Shown here: in pieces, positions 1-5,761 of the stretch | Position numbering within the stretch: the stretch's first letter is position 1 | How the letters are laid out: every line of letters begins with the position of its first letter | NCBI GenBank assembly: GCA_016764035.1 | Contig: JAESSQ010000173.1 | Coordinates: 1-5,761, forward strand | Reading direction: 5' to 3' | DNA from: Gammaproteobacteria bacterium | Lineage (GTDB): Bacteria; Pseudomonadota; Gammaproteobacteria; SZUA-229 | Length of the DNA stretch: 5,761 bases | Position numbers and translations under genes: made by a program | Notes under the pieces: model-generated | Databases searched by the model: none | What the model was told of the DNA's origin: nothing | What the model saw: only the letters and a program-made list of their open reading frames with translations

Positions 1-1473
1 AACACGCCTAGCATTCTGGTCGTTGACGATGAACAACGTTCACTGGAATCTATCCAGCGAATTTTAAGCGATCAATTCGATGTTCATATAGCCAATACTA
101 TCCAACAAGCAGAAGAAATTTTGCAACGCGAATGGATACAGATTTTGCTCTGTGAACAACGGATGCCAGAAATGTCAGGCGTGGAATTCACTGAAAAAAT
201 TAGGGAAGAATACCCCGACATCATTCGCATGATTATCTCTGGTTATACCGACTCAGAAGACATTATAGATGCGGTAAATAAAGGTGGTATCTACCAATAC
301 ATAACCAAACCCTGGCACCCAGAAGAATTAGCCACCAAACTCAATAACGCTATCGACCTGTTTCATCTGCAACGTGAAAATGCACAGCTCGCTGTCGAAC
401 TCAAGCTCAAGCCAGATACCATTGACGCTGCAATGGTCGAAAAACGACGGGCTCTGAAAGCACGCTATGATTGGGACCAGGGCATCGTCCGCAGCCCAGA
501 CAGTAGCATGAACGACGTCTGCAACCTGATACGAAACGTTGCACCATTCGATGTTAGTGTGCTACTAACGGGAGAGTCAGGCACTGGTAAAGAGTTATGC
601 GCCCGAGCCCTGCATTACAATAGTTTGCGTCAGGATAATAGTTTTGTTGCTGAAAACTGCGGCGCTCTGCCCGATGAACTTCTCGAAAGTGAGTTATTCG
701 GCCACAAACGTGGCGCCTTCACTGGCGCTAATGAAGACCGGATTGGCTTATTCGAACTAGCGAATGGTGGCACTGTTTTTCTCGATGAAATTGGTGAGAC
801 CACCCCGGCATTTCAGGTCAAGCTACTTCGCGTTTTACAGGAAGGTGAAATTAGGCCACTCGGCAGTAACAAACGTCGCGCTATCGATGTTCGTATCATT
901 GCTGCTACCAACCGCAATCTGGAAGAAGATGTACGCACGGGTAAATTCCGTCAGGATCTATTCTACCGTTTAGCGACTTTTGAAATCGAAGTTCCACCGC
1001 TACGCAAACGCAAAGAAGACATTGTTCCTTTAGCCATCGCCATTCTTAATGAATCAATGGACCTGTTAGGTAAGCGCGTCAAAGGTATAAGTGAAGAAGC
1101 CTTGCAGTGTTTTGAAGCGTACCAATGGCCGGGCAATGTGCGCGAGATGCAAAATGAAATCAAACGCATGCTGGTGCTCGGACAAAAAGACTACCTCGGC
1201 TCAGAACTGGTATCGGAACATATCTTACGCGCCACACCCAAAGAATCAGTGGCTGATATGACCATATTAAATAGTGTCTCTGGCACATTGAAAGAACGTG
1301 TAGAGTCACTGGAAGCGTGCATATTAAAGGAAACGCTGATTCGTTTACGTTGGAATAAAACACAGGCAGCACAAGAGCTGGGTTTGTCACGCGTTGGTCT
1401 ACGTAGCAAACTTGAACGTTATGGCCTTGAAAAAAACGCTAACGTTGAGCGTATTGCGGAAAATGTGGCATGA
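1..1473 (+). CDS. hupR: HupR/HoxA-type NtrC-family response regulator, 5'-truncated by the window edge, with Glu at the phosphoacceptor site
   Basis: Transcriptional activator of uptake-hydrogenase genes in the HupR/HoxA branch of the NtrC family. The frame is open from base 1, so the start codon lies upstream, probably only a few codons away because the first visible strand is the receiver beta-1 (ILVVDDEQ). Of 490 visible residues, codons 1-120 form the receiver, about 160-390 the sigma-54-interacting AAA+ domain, and about 440-480 a Fis-type helix-turn-helix. The AAA+ motifs are complete: Walker A GESGTGKE (191-198), GAFTGA (238-243), Walker B with VFLDEIG (259-265), and arginine-finger candidates R317 and R323 in FRQDLFYRL. 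The receiver keeps D9/D10, S80 and K103, but the phosphorylatable Asp of the usual DQRMP motif is Glu (codon 52, CEQRMP). Intact GAFTGA suggests that it works with sigma-54. The hupT and hyp neighbours support HupR/HoxA over a generic NtrC regulator. The family assignment is strong; how it behaves with Glu52 is inference. Confidence 0.93.
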   Translation, partial: NTPSILVVDDEQRSLESIQRILSDQFDVHIANTIQQAEEILQREWIQILLCEQRMPEMSGVEFTEKIREEYPDIIRMIISGYTDSEDIIDAVNKGGIYQYITKPWHPEELATKLNNAIDLFHLQRENAQLAVELKLKPDTIDAAMVEKRRALKARYDWDQGIVRSPDSSMNDVCNLIRNVAPFDVSVLLTGESGTGKELCARALHYNSLRQDNSFVAENCGALPDELLESELFGHKRGAFTGANEDRIGLFELANGGTVFLDEIGETTPAFQVKLLRVLQEGEIRPLGSNKRRAIDVRIIAATNRNLEEDVRTGKFRQDLFYRLATFEIEVPPLRKRKEDIVPLAIAILNESMDLLGKRVKGISEEALQCFEAYQWPGNVREMQNEIKRMLVLGQKDYLGSELVSEHILRATPKESVADMTILNSVSGTLKERVESLEACILKETLIRLRWNKTQAAQELGLSRVGLRSKLERYGLEKNANVERIAENVA

Positions 1474-2849
1474 ATGACGCTGCACGACAACAGTCTTCCA
1501 GTGTTAAACCACGGGTTACTATTGCGTTGCAGCATGAGCAACAAACTCGTCGCGCTGACGATAAAATGTGGGTCGATGTTATCCAGCGCATGGAAAACTC
1601 CTACACCGACCTGGTACATTATCAACTCGAACTCGAAGCAAAAAATGCAGAACTGGAAAATGCACAACGTTTTATCGAAAGCATCATATCATCCATCTCC
1701 GATGTGCTCATCGTCTGCGATATCAATGGCAATATTTTACAGGTCAATGACGCGCTAAAAACAGCCACAGGTAAAAGCTCTGTAGAGCTAGCCGGGACAC
1801 CCCTGACAGCATTAATCAGCGACAAAAACCAAACAGTAATCGCCGAATTTCCAAAACGTATCCGCACAGCTTCTATTATTGATTGCGAAATCGATTTATT
1901 AAGTTATAACAATGACGACGTACCCATGGCTGTTAACTGCAGTGCGCGCTTTGACCATAACAATAACCTCTCCGGCTTTGTCATCACCGGTCGCCCTCTC
2001 GGAGAACTTCGCAAAGCATACCATGAATTACATCAGTCTCACGAAGACCTAAAAAACGCTCAGCAACAATTAATACAATCTGAAAAACTCGCATCACTAG
2101 GCCGTCTGGTTGCAGGCGTTGCCCATGAGCTAAACAACCCCATCAGTTTTTTGTATGCAAACATGCATGCGCTGCGAACATATGAGAATAAGTTCAAAAT
2201 CTACATTAATTCAATACATGATGGCGCGACCAACGACGAACGCGAAAAACTTCGTCAAGAACTAAAAATTGATAACATGATGCACGATATCGAGCCTCTA
2301 ATTGAAGGTTCACTCGAAGGTGCTGAACGGGTTAGTGATATCGTCAAAAATTTACGCAAGTTTGCCACGCCGCAAGCAGGCCACAAACAGATTTTTGATC
2401 TCATTCCTGTTATCGAACGAGCGACCAGCTGGGTAATAAAAGCGTCCACAGGCAAACCAAAAATAGTTAGCGATTACCCAGAATGTCTGGAAATATATAA
2501 CAGCGAAGGTCATATACACCAGATACTCATCAATCTCATTCAAAACGCTATCGATGCTATTGCGGATAACAAAGAACCACTGCTAAATATCCAAATACGC
2601 ATAAAAAATAAAATGGTTGCTATTAGTATTCAGGACAATGGATCCGGTATCTCAGAACAGGACATCGTTAAAATATTCGACCCCTTTTTTACCACCAAAG
2701 CCGCTGGTCATGGTACTGGATTGGGGTTGTACATTAGTTATGGACTTGCAACCGAACAATGCAGCGGCAACCTGATGGCCTTAAGCCACCATACTAAAAA
2801 CAAAGGCGCTGAATTCATTCTTAGCTTACCGCTAGAGATGACACCGTGA
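1470..2849 (+). CDS. hupT: HupT/HoxJ-type soluble PAS sensor histidine kinase
   Basis: Cytoplasmic histidine kinase of 459 residues, normally the partner of the H2-sensing hydrogenase HupUV/HoxBC and of the regulator HupR/HoxA. No membrane segment is visible. An N-terminal coiled stretch (about 38-70) leads into a PAS domain (about 68-178, with ISDVLIVCDINGNILQVND), then a second coil (about 180-206). The HisKA H-box follows, with the phosphorylatable His219 in GVAHELNNP. The catalytic ATPase domain has the N-box LINLIQNAIDAI (353-364), G1 DNGSG (389-393), F-box FDPFFTTK (403-410) and G2 GTGLGL (415-420). All kinase motifs look intact. The start ATG overlaps the hupR stop as ATGA, with a weak GGA (1458-1460) 9 nt upstream, so translation is probably coupled. 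The downstream partner genes hupU and hupV are represented only by a short chimera, and the adjacent regulator lacks the phosphoacceptor Asp. The kinase may therefore lack both its usual input and its output. The hupT symbol rests on architecture plus context; HoxJ is the equivalent name. Confidence 0.88.
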   Translation: MNDAARQQSSSVKPRVTIALQHEQQTRRADDKMWVDVIQRMENSYTDLVHYQLELEAKNAELENAQRFIESIISSISDVLIVCDINGNILQVNDALKTATGKSSVELAGTPLTALISDKNQTVIAEFPKRIRTASIIDCEIDLLSYNNDDVPMAVNCSARFDHNNNLSGFVITGRPLGELRKAYHELHQSHEDLKNAQQQLIQSEKLASLGRLVAGVAHELNNPISFLYANMHALRTYENKFKIYINSIHDGATNDEREKLRQELKIDNMMHDIEPLIEGSLEGAERVSDIVKNLRKFATPQAGHKQIFDLIPVIERATSWVIKASTGKPKIVSDYPECLEIYNSEGHIHQILINLIQNAIDAIADNKEPLLNIQIRIKNKMVAISIQDNGSGISEQDIVKIFDPFFTTKAAGHGTGLGLYISYGLATEQCSGNLMALSHHTKNKGAEFILSLPLEMTP

Positions 2850-3022
2850 ACAAAACATTTAATATTCTCTGGCTACAGCCTGGTGGTTGCGGTGGCTTTA
2901 ACATGTCTGTACGCAATACAGAATTGCCTGACGTTTACACGGTGCTCGATGCGCTATGTGTCGACGCTTCTAGCATCCGTTTTTTTGACCCCTGCATGAT
3001 TTGCACGGTGCATATAAGATGA
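2846..3022 (+). pseudogene. Internally deleted hupU-hupV (H2-sensing hydrogenase) remnant, 58-codon chimeric reading frame
   Basis: A GTG-started frame, with GTG overlapping the hupT stop as GTGA, encodes 58 residues and ends TGA at 3020-3022. Residues 6-21 (NILWLQPGGCGGFNMS) match the start of HupU/HoxB small subunits as I remember them (LWLQSGGCGGCxMS). Residues 46-56 (FFDPCMICTVH) match the extreme C-terminus of HupV/HoxC large subunits, the DPCxxCxxH motif that supplies two Ni-Fe site cysteines. Only two residues follow the His, as in sensory hydrogenases, which lack the cleavable tail of uptake enzymes. A middle segment (LDALCVDASSIR, 35-46) resembles the LDxLCVEG region of small subunits. 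Between these pieces nearly all of both subunits is missing, and the second Cys of the CxxC proximal-cluster motif is Phe18. Position between hupT and hypF is exactly where hupU-hupV sits in Rhodobacter capsulatus. A weak AGAGA (2834-2838) precedes the GTG. It cannot be a functional hydrogenase. Whether the peptide is translated or has any role is unknown, and assembly collapse is an alternative. Confidence 0.8.
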
Positions 3023-5457
3023 CTGCCCAATCTGCTCAAACTGCAGCTCAAATCGTCGAACCAATACATGCCAACACGTCACGTGAGCGCAACTTAACTA
3101 CGCATACGCTGCGCGTGCGTGGCCTAGTACAAGGTGTAGGCTTTCGCCCTACTGTCTGGCGACTGGCGAATGAGCTTGGCCTGACAGGTGATGTACGTAA
3201 TGATGGTGAAGGCGTACTGATTAATTTACTTAGCACGGCCGATACCACAGAAATTTTTACCAAAAAATTATTTGATGAATGTCCACCGTTGGCTCGCATC
3301 GATAGCATAGAACAAATACCTAACACCGACGAAATCACCCATAATAATTTTCAGATAATCGAAAGCGCACAAACAGAGGTTGCGACTGGTGTTATTGCTG
3401 ACGCAGCAACCTGCGCCGACTGTCAACAAGAACTGTTCGATGCCACTGACCGACGTTTTTCTTACCCGTTTCTGAATTGTACACATTGCGGTCCTCGTTT
3501 CTCTATCGTTCGTCAAATTCCCTACGACAGAGCTAATACCAGCATGTCTACCTTCAAGCTCTGTGATGATTGCTTAAGTGAATATCAAAACCCTGCTGAC
3601 AGACGCTTTCACGCACAACCCACCGCTTGTGAAAAGTGCGGCCCAAAGGTCTGGTTGTGTGACACCAAAGGCGAAACCATCACGTCAACAAGCCCCATCG
3701 CCGATGCAGCCAAACAACTAAAACAAGGCGCTATCGTCGCTATCAAAGGTATCGGTGGCATCCACCTCGCCTGTGATGCCAGCAACGCTAAGGCCGTTGA
3801 AACATTACGACAACGTAAAAAACGCCCGCACAAACCACTGGCGCTGATGGCGCGTAATGTTGAACAGGTTCACCACTACTGCCATGTCAACACACTAGAA
3901 TCCGAAACGCTTAGCAGTCCAGCAGCGCCTATTGTCATTCTGGATATGAATGACACTGAACGCTTACCCATTGACCGACTACCTGCGGGCATCGCACCCG
4001 GTCAAAAACAGTTGGGTTTCATGCTACCTTACAGTCCTTTGCATCACCTGTTGATGGCGGAACTGGAGCATCCCATTGTACTTACCTCCGGTAACCGTTC
4101 TGACGAACCGCAATGTATAGATAATGACGACGCGATAAAACGTCTAAGCAATATTGCTGATATTTTTTTACTGCATAATCGACCCATTGAAAACCGCATC
4201 GATGATTCTGTGGTACGACAAATAAACGGAAAAATACAGGTCATGCGCCGGGCAAGAGGTTATGCGCCCGGTCACATAAAATTGCCTGCCGGTTTTAAAC
4301 ATCATCCACCGATACTCGCATTAGGTGGCGAGCTGAAAAGCACCTTCTGCCTGTTAAAAAATGGCCACGCTATCCTGTCACAGCATATGGGTGATCTGGA
4401 AGACGCGCGCACCTTTGATGACTACCAGAAAAATATTGCGCTATACCAAAATCTTTATGCTTTTGAAGCAGACGTCGTGGTCGCCGACAATCATCCAGAA
4501 TATCTTTCTACCAAACTGGGTGTAGAACTAACAGATTCAGCACGAACTAACAAACAACAAAAATCACTTATCCAGGTGCAACATCACCACGCACATATCG
4601 CCGCCTGCATGCTCGATAACAATATCGATCTTGATGAAGGCTCTGTTATCGGTATTGCCTTTGACGGTCTGGGTTTTGGCGATGACGGTACCTTATGGGG
4701 TGGTGAATTTTTACTGGCCGATTACCAAAATTACCAACGTTTAGCTCATTTAAAACCCGTGGTTATGCCCGGTGGTTCTCAGGCCATGCGCGAACCCTGG
4801 CGTAATACCTGGTCACAATTACAATCCGCATTTGGCTGGGATGCGTTCACGCAACAATATTCTGCACTTGAATTAAGTAAAACCCTGAACAGCAAACCGG
4901 TAAAAACATTACAGCAGATGATTAACAAAGGTATTAACTCACCGTTAACCTCTTCTGCTGGCCGTTTATTTGATGCAGTGGCGGCGGCAACAGGGTTGGC
5001 GCCACCACAATGCAGCTTTGAAGGACAGGCTGCGATGGCACTAGAGAATAGCATCGATAAAGCAAGCTTAGAACAAGCGTCGCCCTATCAATTTAAGCTT
5101 AATAAACAGGAAAATCATTACCAGCTTGACCCCACACCATTGTGGATAAGCCTGCTAAATGATTTAACAACAAATACTACAGCGAGTATAATAGCAGCAC
5201 GCTTCCATCGCGGACTGGCACAGGCAATTATCGATACGGCAAACCTACTGGCCAGTGAAAACAAAATTAGCCGTATCGCACTTAGCGGTGGTGTGTTTCA
5301 AAACCGCACCCTGTTCGAGCTGGTTGTAGCCGGCTTGGAAGAAGCAAACCTTCAGGTACTGACGCACCATCAGGTACCTGCTAATGATGGTGGTCTTGCA
5401 CTGGGTCAGGCGGCAATTGCCGCGGCTCGCGCCATTAACTTTAGAGCTCAAGCGTAG
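3019..5457 (+). CDS. hypF: HypF carbamoyltransferase, [NiFe]-hydrogenase maturation
   Basis: Cytosolic maturation enzyme that uses carbamoyl phosphate and ATP to make carbamoyl-adenylate and passes the carbamoyl group to the C-terminal Cys of HypE, the source of the CN ligands on the hydrogenase iron. The 812 residues and domain order are typical of full-length HypF. An acylphosphatase domain (about 29-115) has VQGVGFRP with R43 and NDGEG with N61. Two zinc fingers have the canonical spacing CX2C-X18-CX2C-X24-CX2C-X18-CX2C (C132, C135, C154, C157, C182, C185, C204, C207). A YrdC-like domain (about 224-415) includes KRPHKPLALM and LTSGNRSDEP. A Kae1-like domain (about 430 to the end) has the putative metal ligands H522, H526, D549 and D790, and SGGVFQN (756-762). 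I chose ATG 3019 because it overlaps the preceding TGA as ATGA; a TTG at 3001 would extend the frame by six codons but is less likely. The first 28 or so residues are an Ala/Gln-rich leader before the conserved core. No domain appears damaged. Confidence 0.97.
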   Translation: MTAQSAQTAAQIVEPIHANTSRERNLTTHTLRVRGLVQGVGFRPTVWRLANELGLTGDVRNDGEGVLINLLSTADTTEIFTKKLFDECPPLARIDSIEQIPNTDEITHNNFQIIESAQTEVATGVIADAATCADCQQELFDATDRRFSYPFLNCTHCGPRFSIVRQIPYDRANTSMSTFKLCDDCLSEYQNPADRRFHAQPTACEKCGPKVWLCDTKGETITSTSPIADAAKQLKQGAIVAIKGIGGIHLACDASNAKAVETLRQRKKRPHKPLALMARNVEQVHHYCHVNTLESETLSSPAAPIVILDMNDTERLPIDRLPAGIAPGQKQLGFMLPYSPLHHLLMAELEHPIVLTSGNRSDEPQCIDNDDAIKRLSNIADIFLLHNRPIENRIDDSVVRQINGKIQVMRRARGYAPGHIKLPAGFKHHPPILALGGELKSTFCLLKNGHAILSQHMGDLEDARTFDDYQKNIALYQNLYAFEADVVVADNHPEYLSTKLGVELTDSARTNKQQKSLIQVQHHHAHIAACMLDNNIDLDEGSVIGIAFDGLGFGDDGTLWGGEFLLADYQNYQRLAHLKPVVMPGGSQAMREPWRNTWSQLQSAFGWDAFTQQYSALELSKTLNSKPVKTLQQMINKGINSPLTSSAGRLFDAVAAATGLAPPQCSFEGQAAMALENSIDKASLEQASPYQFKLNKQENHYQLDPTPLWISLLNDLTTNTTASIIAARFHRGLAQAIIDTANLLASENKISRIALSGGVFQNRTLFELVVAGLEEANLQVLTHHQVPANDGGLALGQAAIAAARAINFRAQA

Positions 5458-5503
5458 AGGTCAACCGTAGAAATTAAATCAGAGAAAAGTAGAGGTATTT
5501 ATT
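5458..5503 (+). other. hypF-hypC spacer, 46 nt
   Basis: This is the only gap between genes in the window. It is AT- and purine-rich and holds the hypC ribosome binding site. I see no stem-loop followed by a T-run and no convincing -10/-35 or -24/-12 promoter, so hypC is most likely co-transcribed with hypF. An 8-bp word, GTAGAGGT, occurs at 5454-5461 and again at 5489-5496; the second copy overlaps the ribosome binding site. Confidence 0.6.
5491..5495 (+). promoter_or_regulatory. Ribosome binding site of hypC
   Basis: AGAGG lies 8 nt upstream of the hypC ATG at 5504 and is the clearest Shine-Dalgarno sequence in the window. The genes with 4-nt overlaps upstream have only weak ones. It gives hypC independent translation initiation and fixes the start at the MCLGIPG methionine. 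Confidence 0.75.
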
Positions 5504-5761
5504 ATGTGTTTAGGAATTCCAGGTCAAATTATTGAGATTGTCGATAAAGAGAATCTTATTGCCACGGTTGATGTTTCAGGCGTTAAACGCCCGGTTAACA
5601 TTGCCTGTATCGTCGATGACGAACACCCTGCAGAAAAGTGTTTAAATGACTGGGTGTTGGTCCATGTTGGTTTTGCCATGAGCAGAATCGATGAAGAAGA
5701 AGCCCAAAGTACACTGGCGCTACTCGATGAGCTCGGCGAGATACAGATAGAGCTTGCAGCC
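5504..5761 (+). CDS. hypC: HypC-family hydrogenase maturation chaperone, 3'-truncated by the window edge
   Basis: Small chaperone that works with HypD to assemble the Fe(CN)2CO unit and deliver it to the hydrogenase large-subunit precursor. The 86 visible codons begin with the family signature MCLGIPG; Cys2, exposed after removal of the initiator Met, is the conserved iron- and partner-binding residue. A beta-barrel core follows (ATVDVSGVKRPVNIACI), then DWVLVHVGFAMSRIDEEEA (53-71) and the C-terminal helix with LDELGE. No stop codon is reached by base 5761. HypC proteins are usually about 75-95 residues, so only a few codons should be missing. It follows hypF after 46 nt with its own ribosome binding site, and hypD/hypE would be expected next, although they are outside the window. 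A hydrogenase-specific paralogue (HupF/HoxL) is possible, but the hypF neighbour and short length favour HypC. Confidence 0.94.
   Translation, partial: MCLGIPGQIIEIVDKENLIATVDVSGVKRPVNIACIVDDEHPAEKCLNDWVLVHVGFAMSRIDEEEAQSTLALLDELGEIQIELAA

Noticed and set aside
769..790. TGGCAC words (for example near 314, 770, 1281, 5037 and 5215) as possible sigma-54 -24 elements
   Set aside because: None has a matching TTGC-type -12 element at the right spacing, and all lie within coding sequence.
1474..1758. ATG at 1474 opening a 94-codon frame overlapping the start of hupT
   Set aside because: It overlaps the kinase in another frame, and its translation shows no domain. The kinase frame from ATG 1470 is continuous and family-like.
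2980..2986. Run of seven T as a possible terminator or slippage site
   Set aside because: No stem-loop precedes it, and it sits inside the in-frame remnant where it encodes Phe-Phe. Slippage cannot be judged from the sequence alone.
3001..3018. TTG at 3001 as an upstream start for hypF
   Set aside because: It adds only six codons lying inside the hupUV remnant and has no evident ribosome binding site. ATG at 3019 gives the ATGA overlap seen at the other junctions.
2846..3022. Reading the chimera as an intact novel small hydrogenase
   Set aside because: It lacks nearly all of both subunits, including the N-terminal Ni-site cysteines of the large subunit and the other cluster ligands of the small subunit, and one proximal-cluster Cys is Phe.
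963..5451. Several 60-96-codon open frames on the minus strand and in alternative plus frames
   Set aside because: They all lie within the strongly conserved hupR, hupT and hypF coding sequences, show no recognisable motif, and look like chance open frames.
5454..5496. GTAGAGGT direct repeat flanking the hypF-hypC spacer
   Set aside because: Eight bases is short and the second copy overlaps the Shine-Dalgarno sequence, so chance plus the purine-rich ribosome binding site explains it well enough.

Overview
This window is one strand-consistent block of a [NiFe]-hydrogenase regulation and maturation locus. It most likely comes from a proteobacterium, and I lean towards a gammaproteobacterium of moderate to low GC. 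That placement rests on protein style and gene order only; no rRNA or other phylogenetic marker is present. All genes lie on the + strand and are packed tightly.

Layout: (1) 1-1473, a HupR/HoxA-type NtrC-family response regulator, cut at its 5' end by the window edge. (2) 1470-2849, a soluble PAS-containing HupT/HoxJ-type histidine kinase, overlapping hupR by ATGA. (3) 2846-3022, a 58-codon reading frame that starts like the small subunit of an H2-sensing hydrogenase (HupU/HoxB) and ends with the Ni-binding C-terminus of the large subunit (HupV/HoxC). It overlaps both neighbours by 4 nt. (4) 3019-5457, a full-length HypF carbamoyltransferase. (5) 5504 to the window end, HypC, cut at the 3' end.

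In Rhodobacter capsulatus the order is hupT-hupU-hupV-hypF. Here the slot for hupU-hupV is filled only by the 177-nt chimera, so the most economical reading is that the regulatory hydrogenase (normally about 800 residues over two subunits) was removed by one or more in-frame deletions. The scar has kept translational coupling from hupT to hypF. Independently, the response regulator has Glu where the phospho-accepting Asp should be (codon 52, nt 154-156), while the rest of its receiver pocket, its sigma-54 AAA+ motifs and its HTH look intact. The kinase still looks catalytically complete.

Together this suggests an H2-signalling cascade that has lost its sensor and its normal phosphotransfer target, but keeps a potentially active activator and the maturation genes. 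In the characterised HupR/HoxA systems the unphosphorylated regulator activates hydrogenase genes and the kinase turns it off when H2 is absent. Loss of the sensor and the phosphosite could therefore give H2-independent hydrogenase expression. That functional conclusion is inference. An assembly collapse at the scar should be excluded first. No RNA genes, mobile elements, CRISPR arrays or convincing terminators were seen, and there is no gene-free stretch longer than 46 nt.
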